Origin: DASPKS01 sp035628035
Lineage (GTDB): Bacteria > Bacteroidota > Rhodothermia > Rhodothermales > Rubricoccaceae
Assembly: GCA_035628035.1 (NCBI GenBank)
Contig: DASPKS010000131.1
Span: 1-32,240, forward strand
Reading direction: 5' to 3'
DNA: 32,240 bases
Shown piece by piece: positions 8,755 to 15,666 of this stretch. The position numbers and the translations under genes were made by a program. Every line of letters starts with the position of its first letter. The first letter of the stretch is position 1. The notes beneath the pieces were generated by a model, which saw only the letters and a program-made list of their open reading frames with translations, made no database searches and had not been told where the DNA came from.

Positions 8755-10899
8755 CTACCGCACGACGACGAGGCGGCGGCCCACGGCCACGTTGGTCCCC
8801 TCGGCGCGAACAACGTAGACGCCCGGCGCGAGCCGCGCCGCATCGAGCGTGAGGCGGTGGGTGCCCGCCGCGAGCGGCCCGTCGTGGAGAACGGCGACCC
8901 GGCGGCCCAACGCATCGTACACGGCGGCCTTTACTCCTTGCGCGTGCGCGAGCGAGAGGCCGAGGTGAACGACTCCACGTGCCGGGCTCGGCGCGGGGAG
9001 CGACAGCGCGAGCGCCGGTCCGTCGCTGCCGGGGGGCTCGATAGCCGTCACGATGGCGAGCGGAGCACGCCACGCGCCTCGCCCGAGCGAGCCGCCGTAG
9101 AGGACGTCGCCGCCGGCCGTGAACCCCATCCACGTGATCCCGCCGGGGAACACCAGCGAACTTTCCTCCCACACGTGGCTGTGGTAGATGAACGAGCGAA
9201 CCGTGCCGTCCACCTCGGCTACGAGGAACGCGCTGCCGCCGGGGAGCGAGGCCATCCGCGCGGAGGACCAGAACCGCGCGAGCGCGGTCGGATCGGTGGG
9301 AAGCGGGAGGCCGGCGGTGGCCAGCTCCCATGTGATCCCCTGGTCGTCGGACGCGCGGAGGTCGTCGCCCGCGAGCGCGAGCCACCGTCCCCCCACGAGG
9401 ACGAGCGCGCGGACAGACGGGCCAGGGCAGGCCACCATCGTCCAGCTGCCCCCGGTGGAGGTAAAGCAGCCGGCCGGAACGAGGGCGAAGAGGCGGTCAC
9501 CCGCCGCGAACAGCGCATCCACCGGGGCCGGGCCGAGCGTCGTGGGCGGGAGGTTGGCTGTGGCATCGGTCCACGACGCGCCGCCGTCGCCCGAGCGGTA
9601 GACCCCGCCGAACGTTTCGAGCGGAATGCCGTGCTTCCCAAACCGGCGGAACGAATACGCTGCCCAGAACGCGCCGCTCTGTGCCACGAACGTGGTCGGC
9701 CGGAGGGCGGTGTGCGCGGGGGGGAGCGGGACGGTCCCGCCAGCGACCCACGTCGCCCCGTCATCGGAGGAGCGGCGGATCCCCGAGGGGGTCGAAGCGA
9801 CCGCGAGCGGGGGCGCGAACAGGGACGCTCCCACGCCCGTCGGTGCCATGGCTGCCCAGGTGTCCCCGGCGTCGGTCGTGCGCCAGAGCCGGCCCTCGCT
9901 GCGCGCCGTCGCCGTCGCGCCGCGCGCCTCCAGCATGGAGGGCGAAGAGCCGAGGTGCGCGGGGAGCGCCGTCCACGCCGCGCCGTCCCACGCGTAGACC
10001 ACCGCGATGTCGGAGGCGTAGAGCCGGTCCGACGCCGCGACGGCGAGGGGGAACGAGAAGGGCGGCGCAGGCAGCAGCGTCCACGAGGTGCCGTCGAGGC
10101 GGAAGAAGCCTGCTGACGCATGGTGCGCGTAGAGCGCGTCCGCGGTGGGGTACAGCTCTACGGACGGCCCAGACCCCGTGGGGAGCCCCGCGCTCAGCGG
10201 CGTCCACGTGGCCCCGCCGTCGTCGGAAACGTAGACGCCCGCCGTCGAGGCCGCGAAGAGGCGGCCACCGAAGCGGGCGAGGTCGTCGACGCGCGAGTTC
10301 TGGCCCGTGTGCAGGAGGCGCACCCACGTCGTGTCGCCGGGCGCGAGGCGGAACACGCCGCCGAAGACGTACGCCGCGCCGGCCGCGAGCACCGCGTTGC
10401 CCTCGGCGGTGGCGTCGCGGATGTCGAGGTTCACTTCGAAGGTGGACGAGCCGACGGTCACCCACGCCGTCTCGTGGTGCGCGCTCCACGTCGCCCCGCG
10501 GTCCGTCGAGACGAAGAGGGAGTCGAAGGCGTTCGCGACTAGCGCGGACGCGTCGAGGCTGAGGAGCTGCGCGCGGCTCGACGGCGCGGACACGGAGTCG
10601 AACGTGACGCCGGCGTCGGTGGAGCGGAGGAACCAGCCGCGCCCGCGCGCAGCGAACACGTCGGCGCCGGACGCGAGGAGGCGACCGACGAGTGGCACCT
10701 CGGGGACGGTCCACGCCCCCCCGCTGAACCGGAAGAGCCGAGAGGCGGATGTGCCGAGGAGCGCGCCGTCAGCGGCGGCGAGCGCGTGGAGCGGCCCGCC
10801 GGGGGGACCGGACGTCTGCGTCCACTGCGCCGAGGCGACCCGTGCGACGAACAGCGTGAAGACGAGCAGTGCGGGGAGGGAACGGACCGTTGGCGTCAT
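8755..10899 (-). CDS. Secreted Asp-box beta-propeller protein with T9SS sorting domain
   Basis: This is a 714-residue secreted protein. Residues 1-24 are a signal peptide ending ASA|Q. The body carries repeated Asp-box motifs of the S-x-D-x-G-x-T-W type (STDAGVTF, STDRGATW, SDDGGATW, TTDAGDTW, SSDDGATW, SGDGGASW, SDDQGITW), as in sortilin/Vps10 and sialidase-like propellers. The last 80 or so residues (VYDALGRRVAVLHDGPL ... LAPGVYVVRAEG) match the T9SS type A sorting domain, although the usual YPNPFNP is degenerate here (LPAPSPARG). Asp boxes are structural, so no enzymatic activity can be claimed; I see no sialidase active-site set. It is expected at the cell surface or in the medium. It converges on recG with a 3-base gap. 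Confidence 0.85.
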   Translation of the reverse strand: MTPTVRSLPALLVFTLFVARVASAQWTQTSGPPGGPLHALAAADGALLGTSASRLFRFSGGAWTVPEVPLVGRLLASGADVFAARGRGWFLRSTDAGVTFDSVSAPSSRAQLLSLDASALVANAFDSLFVSTDRGATWSAHHETAWVTVGSSTFEVNLDIRDATAEGNAVLAAGAAYVFGGVFRLAPGDTTWVRLLHTGQNSRVDDLARFGGRLFAASTAGVYVSDDGGATWTPLSAGLPTGSGPSVELYPTADALYAHHASAGFFRLDGTSWTLLPAPPFSFPLAVAASDRLYASDIAVVYAWDGAAWTALPAHLGSSPSMLEARGATATARSEGRLWRTTDAGDTWAAMAPTGVGASLFAPPLAVASTPSGIRRSSDDGATWVAGGTVPLPPAHTALRPTTFVAQSGAFWAAYSFRRFGKHGIPLETFGGVYRSGDGGASWTDATANLPPTTLGPAPVDALFAAGDRLFALVPAGCFTSTGGSWTMVACPGPSVRALVLVGGRWLALAGDDLRASDDQGITWELATAGLPLPTDPTALARFWSSARMASLPGGSAFLVAEVDGTVRSFIYHSHVWEESSLVFPGGITWMGFTAGGDVLYGGSLGRGAWRAPLAIVTAIEPPGSDGPALALSLPAPSPARGVVHLGLSLAHAQGVKAAVYDALGRRVAVLHDGPLAAGTHRLTLDAARLAPGVYVVRAEGTNVAVGRRLVVVR

Positions 10900-10987
10900 C
10901 GAGGCTACCGGGGGTGCGCCTCAAACTAGGACCGGCGCCCTCCTTCCTCACGATGGCCTTTTGTCCCAGACATGGGGGGGCCCAGCC

Positions 10988-11941
10988 CTATCCCCTCCGC
11001 AGCCGCGAGAGCACGCCGAAGGCGCCGAGGGCCAACACGCCCGCCCCCACGCCGACGGCCACCTTCTGCTTCGTCTGCGGCGGGGGGACCGAGATCACCC
11101 CGCTCTCGTCGGCAATCGCCGGATGGCCCACGTAGCGGCCGTCGTCGGGAACGGCAAGGCGGCCGAAGTCGGCGGCGAGGGCGTGGAGCGCCGAGCGGAG
11201 GGCTTCCCCCTCCATCGCGCGGCCGTGGCCCGTCACGGCCACCTCCGGCTCCAGCGCGGCGAGCATCCGTACGGAGTCGTGGGCCGACGGCCAGTCGGGC
11301 GTGTAGTACATCGGGGGGCCGTGGACCTCCACGCGCTGCGTGAGCGCAGCCACAAGCGACTCCTGCTTCGTCGTCACGAAGGCATCGCCCGCGATGAGGG
11401 CGCGGTCGGCCGCCCGCCACAGCGCTACGTGGCCCGGCGTGTGGCCGGGGGTGTGGAGCCAGCGCCACCCCGGCATTCCCGGCACGGTCCCGTCCTCCGG
11501 CAGCGCCTGCACGCGCTCGCCGAAGTCGAACGGCCCGGGCGGGAGGAGGAACGAGGTGGCGGCCACCATGCCCCCGCCGACGAAGGGGTCGGGCGGTGGG
11601 TACGCCGAGCGTCCCGTGAGGTAGGGGAGCTCCAGCGGGTGCGCGTAGACCGGCGCGTCCCACCGGTCAGCGAGCGTCTTCAGCGCGCCGATGTGGTCGA
11701 AGTGGCCGTGCGTGAGGACGATGGCGGCCGGACGGGCCTCCTCGCCGAACCGCTCACCGGCCGCGCGGGCGATGCGCTCCGCCGCGCCGGGCAGCCCGGC
11801 GTCAATCAGCACCCACCCGCGGTCGCCGGCGTCAGGCCGGCCGTAGAGGACCACGTTGACGATGGCGTGGCGGAGGTACGCGAGGTCGTCGGTGAGGGGG
11901 TGGAGGGGACCGGGAGCGGGGAGCTCAGGAGGGAGTTGCAT
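10988..11941 (-). CDS. MBL-fold metallohydrolase with C-terminal membrane tail
   Basis: I chose the ATG at 11941 (317 residues) because the protein then begins just before the first conserved strand (LRHAIVNVVLYG). An in-frame ATG at 12064 would add 41 residues with no family character. The zinc motif THGHFDH spans 77-83, with further ligands His167 (HTPGHTPGH), Asp186 (IAGDAF) and His239 (TGHGRAM), the glyoxalase II/RNase Z-like superfamily set. Hydrolysis is certain in type but not in substrate. Unusually, the C-terminus is a proline-containing linker, a hydrophobic helix (about 293-311) and the basic end SRLRRG, which looks like a tail anchor with the catalytic domain held at a membrane. 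It is divergent from the next gene, with 153 bases between. Confidence 0.85.
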   Translation of the reverse strand: MQLPPELPAPGPLHPLTDDLAYLRHAIVNVVLYGRPDAGDRGWVLIDAGLPGAAERIARAAGERFGEEARPAAIVLTHGHFDHIGALKTLADRWDAPVYAHPLELPYLTGRSAYPPPDPFVGGGMVAATSFLLPPGPFDFGERVQALPEDGTVPGMPGWRWLHTPGHTPGHVALWRAADRALIAGDAFVTTKQESLVAALTQRVEVHGPPMYYTPDWPSAHDSVRMLAALEPEVAVTGHGRAMEGEALRSALHALAADFGRLAVPDDGRYVGHPAIADESGVISVPPPQTKQKVAVGVGAGVLALGAFGVLSRLRRG

Positions 11942-12075
11942 GGCGGCACGGGAGAAGGGACCGCCCTTTACCTCGCTCCCCCGCCCGGGGCTCCCGATGA
12001 GCAGATGCTTTTGTGCCCTGGCCTGTAGCCGCTGAAACTTGCCGAGAGGGCTTGCGTAGGGCATCTCCGACCCCT

Positions 12076-12092
12076 ACTTTACTTCGCAAAGT
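12076..12092. promoter_or_regulatory. Palindromic operator-like site 1 (ACTTT-N7-AAAGT)
   Basis: ACTTT (12076-12080) and AAAGT (12088-12092) form a perfect inverted repeat around ACTTCGC. The right part GCAAAG is shared exactly with sites 2 and 3. TACTTTAC at 12075-12082 loosely resembles a Bacteroidota -7 box (TAnnTTTG), with CTTG about 20 bases upstream, so a bound protein would cover a promoter. The site lies 2 bases before the TTG start of the membrane-protein gene. I infer that the winged-helix regulator at 13142 binds here. Confidence 0.55.
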
Positions 12093-12094
12093 CC

Positions 12095-12772
12095 TTGACA
12101 CCCTCCGTGCGCGACCGCCCGGCCCTCCGCCCCCACGCCGCCCCCGCGCCGCCCGACGTGGCGGCGCGCGCCTCGCTCCGCTACATCCGCGAGACGATGG
12201 CGCGCACGGCGGCCTTCACGGCGGTCCCCGGCTGGGGCGGCGTGCTCATGGGGACGACGGCGCTCGTAGCGGCAGCCCTCGCCGCGCAGCAGGAGACCGC
12301 GCTCGCGTGGCTCCGCGTGTGGGGCACCGAGGCGCTCGTCGGCTTCGCCCTCGGTCTGGCAACGACGTGGCGGAAGGCGCAGGCGGGCGGCGTCCCGATG
12401 CTCTCCGGTGCCGGGCGGAAGTTCCTCCTCGGGCTGTTCCCCGCCCTCGCCACCGGCGTCGTCCTCACGCTGGCCGTCTACGGGTTCGACGCCGGGGCGG
12501 TGCAGGACGCCGCCGTGCCGCGCGTGCCGGTGGAGGCCTCGGCGACGGGGCAGCTGCTGCCGGGGCTCTGGCTCCTCGTCTACGGCGCGGGCGTCGTTGC
12601 GGCAGGGGCGTTCTCCGTCCGCCCGGTCCCGCTCATGGGGGCGGCGCTCATGGCGACGGGCGCGCTCGCCCTCCTCGCCCCCGCCGCGTGGGGCGACGCC
12701 TTCCTCGCGTTCGGCTTCGGCGGCCTCCAGATGGCCTTCGGGGTCTGGATCGCTCGCTCCCACGGCGGCTGA
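12095..12772 (+). CDS. Multi-pass membrane protein of unknown function
   Basis: This 225-residue protein is read from TTG at 12095; GTG at 12107 in the same frame is an alternative. After a polar start, the segment LRYIRETMARTAAFTAVPGWGG leads into the first membrane helix. Further hydrophobic stretches follow around residues 50-68, 84-104, 109-131, 151-172 and 177-220, about six helices in all. I have a general recollection of similar IRxTM / TAVPGWGG proteins beside small winged-helix regulators in other phyla, but cannot check it. Operator-like site 1 lies immediately upstream. Only 2 bases separate it from the next gene, so 12095-13477 probably forms one transcript ending with the regulator. 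Confidence 0.7.
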   Translation: MTPSVRDRPALRPHAAPAPPDVAARASLRYIRETMARTAAFTAVPGWGGVLMGTTALVAAALAAQQETALAWLRVWGTEALVGFALGLATTWRKAQAGGVPMLSGAGRKFLLGLFPALATGVVLTLAVYGFDAGAVQDAAVPRVPVEASATGQLLPGLWLLVYGAGVVAAGAFSVRPVPLMGAALMATGALALLAPAAWGDAFLAFGFGGLQMAFGVWIARSHGG

Positions 12773-12774
12773 CC

Positions 12775-13134
12775 ATGCGTGCCCTCCCGCTCTTCGTGAC
12801 GTCCTGCCTGCTCTGCGGCGCCCTTGCCGTCGGTGGCTCCATCCTCGGGAACGCGTTCGGCCCTTCTGGCCTGATCGCGGGGGCACTGGTGGGCGGCGGG
12901 CTGGGCGTCGTCGCGGCGGCGTGGGTCGGTAAACGACGTGGGTGGCTCCCCCCCTCCGCCTTCGGCGCGGCGGTGGGGGGTGGCCTCGCCGGGTTCGCCG
13001 TGGCGGCCACTGTCGCTTGGCTCAACGCGCACACGCCGGTGATCCCCGTCCTGAGCACGGCGCTAGTCGGAGCCGGCGCGATCCTCGGCAGCCGACTGGC
13101 CTTGCGGGCTTCGGCTCCGCCCTTCCCTTCCTGA
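12775..13134 (+). CDS. Small glycine-rich membrane protein
   Basis: This 119-residue protein from the ATG at 12775 is almost entirely hydrophobic. There are four candidate helices (about residues 5-25, 28-50, 62-84 and 88-110), with Gly/Ala repeats (GALVGGGLGV, AAVGGGLAGFAV) that suggest tight helix packing, and one short basic loop GKRRGW. The N-terminal segment could act as an uncleaved signal anchor. I do not recognise the family. Gaps of 2 bases upstream and 7 bases downstream place it in an operon between the 225-residue membrane protein and the regulator. Confidence 0.65.
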   Translation: MRALPLFVTSCLLCGALAVGGSILGNAFGPSGLIAGALVGGGLGVVAAAWVGKRRGWLPPSAFGAAVGGGLAGFAVAATVAWLNAHTPVIPVLSTALVGAGAILGSRLALRASAPPFPS

Positions 13135-13141
13135 CACGACG

Positions 13142-13477
13142 ATGGCGACCACGCGCACCCGAACGACCCGCCCCAGCCCCGCGCTGCCCCACCTCGACGA
13201 GATCATCCACCAGCGCGTGCGGCTCGGTATCGTGAGCGCACTCGCGGCCGGCGGGCCGATGGCGTTCAACGACCTCAAGGCCGTGCTCGGCCTCACCGAC
13301 GGCAACCTCTCCGTCCACGCGCGGAAGCTGGAGGAGGCGGGCTACGTTGCCTGCCGGAAGTTCTTCGAGCAGAAGACCCCTCGAACGGAGTACGAGCTGA
13401 CCGCCGCTGGCCGCCGCGCGCTCGAGCAGTACCTCGACCAGATGGAGGCGGTCATCCACGCGGCGCGCGAAGGCTGA
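13142..13477 (+). CDS. One-domain winged-helix transcriptional regulator (HTH_34-like)
   Basis: This 111-residue protein is a single winged-helix domain of the MarR/ArsR-like group, closest in pattern to the Pfam HTH_34 family. HLDEIIHQRVRLGIVSALA is the first helix, FNDLKAVLGLTDGNLSVHARKLEEAGYV contains the recognition helix, and KTPRTEYELTAAGRRALEQYL is the wing and last helix. No ligand or metal site is obvious, so it may sense a protein partner or simply dimerise on DNA. It sits between membrane-protein genes whose start regions carry near-identical palindromes (12076, 13518, 14893), which I infer to be its operators. With the site at 12076 ahead of its own transcript, it would be autoregulated. 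Confidence 0.85.
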   Translation: MATTRTRTTRPSPALPHLDEIIHQRVRLGIVSALAAGGPMAFNDLKAVLGLTDGNLSVHARKLEEAGYVACRKFFEQKTPRTEYELTAAGRRALEQYLDQMEAVIHAAREG

Positions 13478-13517
13478 GGTCTTCTTTCACCCCCTCCCCC
13501 TACCTGCAGCCCCTTTT

Positions 13518-13534
13518 ACTTTACTATGCAAAGC
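13518..13534. promoter_or_regulatory. Palindromic operator-like site 2 (ACTTT-N7-AAAGC)
   Basis: This is the second copy of the motif at 12076. The two share TACTTTACT and GCAAAG. The start codon ATG (13526-13528) of the downstream gene lies inside the site, and TACTTTAC (13517-13524) loosely matches a -7 box. A transcript from such a promoter would begin at or next to the ATG. Confidence 0.55.
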
Positions 13535-14851
13535 GATAGCCTCGCTGACGAGATCGCCCGCCACGCCAACGCGCCGGAAACGCTGGAGGCGCTCTACCGC
13601 GCCGCCCCCGCCGCCTTCGCCGCTGCGCTCGCCGACGCCCTCGCTGCCCGCCCGGGCGACCTCGTCCTCCGCACGTGGCAGGCCCGCCTCGATGGCGCTG
13701 CGACCACGACGGCCGGCGCGCCCGCAGAAATACCATCGGTGGAGGACTCGCCGCTCGGCGCGGCGCTGGCGCCTGGTCGGCTCCTCGGCTTCGTCGCGCT
13801 GACGGTCGGGCTCGGGCTCCTCGGCGGGACGTACGCGAAGCTGCCGGCGCTCACAGGGCTCGACGAGGCGGGGTTCTACGAGCGCCACCTCCCGTTCTTC
13901 GTGCTGCCGGCGCTCGCCGCGCTCCTCGCCTACCGCTACCGGCCCGCGCGGCGCCCCCTGATGGCGACCGCGGGCGTGTTCGGCGCCATGTGGCTGTGGC
14001 AGGCCCTGCGGCCGGGCGCTTCGGAGTCCGACACCCTCCTGCTGGGGATGCTCCACGCGCCCATCCTGCTGTGGCTCGTGGCAGGCCTCGCCGCCCTCGG
14101 CGCGCGCTGGCGCGAGGCGGCGGGCCGCGTGGCCTACCTCCAGCTCACGGCCGAGGCCGCCGCCGTCGCCGGGCTCATCGCCGCTGGCGGGGCCGCGCTG
14201 ACGGGCGTCACGCTCGGGCTCTTCGGCGCCGTCGGCGTTTCCATCGAGGAGGAGTGGTTCGAGTGGGTGGTGCCGTACGGCGCCGTGGGCGCCCCGCTCG
14301 TGGCGCTCTTCGTGGTCAGCCTCCGCCGCGACGAGGGGCGGCTGGTGCCGATGCTGGCGCGGTTCTTCGGGCCGCTCGCGCTGGCCGTGCTGGCCGTCTA
14401 CCTCCCCGTGCTGCTGGCGCAGGGCGCCGCCCCGCTCCGCGACCGCGAGACGCTGGCCGCCTTCGACGCGATGCTCGGCGGCGCGCTCCTCCTCATCGTC
14501 CTCCTTGTGGCCGGCCGGCCGGCCGGCCGGCGGCACTGGACCGACGGCGTCGTTGCCGGGCTCGCCGCGCTGGCGCTCGTGGCCGACGCCGTCGCCCTCG
14601 TCGCTCTCGGCGAGCGGCTGGCGCTGGGGCTGACGCCGAACCGGCTGGCCCTCCTCGGCGCGAACGTGCTGGTGGCGGTCCACCTCGGCGGCGTGCTCTT
14701 TTATGCGCTCCGCCGCCTGACGGGCCGCCTCCGCCCCGACGGGGCACGCGTCGACCCGCTGGAGGCGTGGGTGGCCGGGTACCTCCCCGTCTACGCCGGC
14801 TGGGCGGCCGTCGTCGTGTTCGTCTTCCCGCTCCTCTTCGGGTTCGGCTGA
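13526..14851 (+). CDS. Large multi-pass membrane protein (DUF4153-like?)
   Basis: This is a 441-residue protein. The first 70 or so residues are soluble and helical (LADEIARHANAPETLEALYRAAP), followed by roughly ten to twelve hydrophobic helices to the C-terminus. The arrangement of paired helices with short basic loops (RYRPARRPL, RRDEGR) resembles DUF4153-type membrane proteins, but I hold that only weakly. The start ATG is embedded in operator-like site 2, with no ribosome-binding site upstream, as expected for a leaderless message. A (GGCC)5GG tract lies in the coding sequence at 14509-14530. The gene follows the regulator by 48 bases and precedes the cis-prenyltransferase. Confidence 0.7.
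   Translation: MQSDSLADEIARHANAPETLEALYRAAPAAFAAALADALAARPGDLVLRTWQARLDGAATTTAGAPAEIPSVEDSPLGAALAPGRLLGFVALTVGLGLLGGTYAKLPALTGLDEAGFYERHLPFFVLPALAALLAYRYRPARRPLMATAGVFGAMWLWQALRPGASESDTLLLGMLHAPILLWLVAGLAALGARWREAAGRVAYLQLTAEAAAVAGLIAAGGAALTGVTLGLFGAVGVSIEEEWFEWVVPYGAVGAPLVALFVVSLRRDEGRLVPMLARFFGPLALAVLAVYLPVLLAQGAAPLRDRETLAAFDAMLGGALLLIVLLVAGRPAGRRHWTDGVVAGLAALALVADAVALVALGERLALGLTPNRLALLGANVLVAVHLGGVLFYALRRLTGRLRPDGARVDPLEAWVAGYLPVYAGWAAVVVFVFPLLFGFG
14509..14530. repeat. (GGCC)5GG tetranucleotide tract within coding sequence
   Basis: Twenty-two bases of uninterrupted GGCC units lie inside the 441-residue membrane protein gene and encode AGRPAGR. The unit length is not a multiple of three, so gain or loss of one unit would shift the frame about three quarters of the way through the protein. 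Confidence 0.9.
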
Positions 14852-14892
14852 GGCCGGCCCCGCAGGCGCTTCACACTTCTCTTCACCCTTTC

Positions 14893-14909
14893 GCTTTGAA
14901 ATGCAAAGT
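14893..14909. promoter_or_regulatory. Palindromic operator-like site 3 (GCTTT-N7-AAAGT)
   Basis: This third copy is the best fit to the symmetric form CTTTGCANTGCAAAG, matching all but one position over 14894-14908. TCGCTTTG (14891-14898) matches 7 of 8 positions of the Bacteroidota -7 box TAnnTTTG. The uppS-type start codon (14901-14903) occupies the same place within the site as the start codon does in site 2, and both proteins begin Met-Gln-Ser. Confidence 0.6.
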
Positions 14910-15635
14910 CATCTGGTCTCAAGCCACCCCCCGGGCCTCCACGTCGCGTGCATCATGGACGGCAACGGCCGGTGGGCCGAAGCGCGGGGGCTCCCGCGCG
15001 CGGCGGGCCACCGCGCGGGCGTCGAGGCCGTACGGCGCGTCGTGGAGGCGGCGCCGGCGCTCGGCGTCGGCACGCTCACGGTCTACGCGTTCTCGTCGGA
15101 CAACTGGCGGCGCCCCGAGCGCGAGGTCGCCGCGCTGATGGGGCTGCTCGCGCTCCACCTCCGCACGGAGGTCGCCCGCCTCAAGCAGTCCGACGTGCGG
15201 CTCACCGTCATCGGGCGGCGCGACCGGCTGACGGAGGCCGTCCGCGCGGCCATCGCGCGCGCCGAGTGGGAGACGCGCGGCGGCCAACGCCTCCACCTCC
15301 GCGTGGCCGTTGACTACTCCGCCCGCGATGCACTCCTCGTGGCCGCCCATCGGTGGGCGACGGAGGGCCGGCACGAAGCGCCGCCCACCCGCGAAGCCTT
15401 CGAGGCCCACCTCGCCGCCGCGATGCGGTGCCCCGACGCGCCGGCCGTGGACCTCCTCGTGCGCACGGGTGGCGAGCAGCGGCTGAGCGACTTCCTCCTC
15501 TGGGAGTGCGCCTACGCCGAGCTGCTCTTCCTCGAACTCGCCTGGCCCGACGTGACCGGCGAGACGCTGGCCGGCGCCATCGGCGCCTTTCGCGGGCGCC
15601 AGCGGCGCTTCGGCGGCCTTGCCCGTACCGGCTGA
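14901..15635 (+). CDS. uppS: Cis-prenyltransferase (undecaprenyl diphosphate synthase family)
   Basis: This 244-residue protein has the normal family length. The catalytic aspartate is Asp20 in ACIMDGNGRWAEARG, followed by the GHRAG helix, YAFSSDNWRRP for isopentenyl-diphosphate handling, and the C-terminal RTGGEQRLSDFLLWE (from Arg188) that binds diphosphate. The enzyme adds isopentenyl units to farnesyl diphosphate to make the C55 carrier lipid for peptidoglycan and glycans. The usual neighbours (cdsA, bamA, dxr) are missing. The gene instead sits under operator-like site 3 in the winged-helix cluster, so it may be an accessory paralog supplying carrier lipid on demand rather than the housekeeping copy. 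Chain length cannot be read from sequence. Confidence 0.92.
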   Translation: MQSHLVSSHPPGLHVACIMDGNGRWAEARGLPRAAGHRAGVEAVRRVVEAAPALGVGTLTVYAFSSDNWRRPEREVAALMGLLALHLRTEVARLKQSDVRLTVIGRRDRLTEAVRAAIARAEWETRGGQRLHLRVAVDYSARDALLVAAHRWATEGRHEAPPTREAFEAHLAAAMRCPDAPAVDLLVRTGGEQRLSDFLLWECAYAELLFLELAWPDVTGETLAGAIGAFRGRQRRFGGLARTG

Positions 15636-15666
15636 TTCTTCTGTTCCCCTCAAACCGCTCGCCCTC

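Noticed and set aside
12007..12064. Longer start for the MBL hydrolase at 12064
   Set aside because: The added 41 residues are basic and unlike the family N-terminus, and the longer gene would approach operator-like site 1; the ATG at 11941 fits better.
12075..12082. TACTTTAC considered as a plain promoter box with no operator
   Set aside because: It explains only the left half; the shared right half GCAAAG at the same distance in all three sites needs a further explanation.
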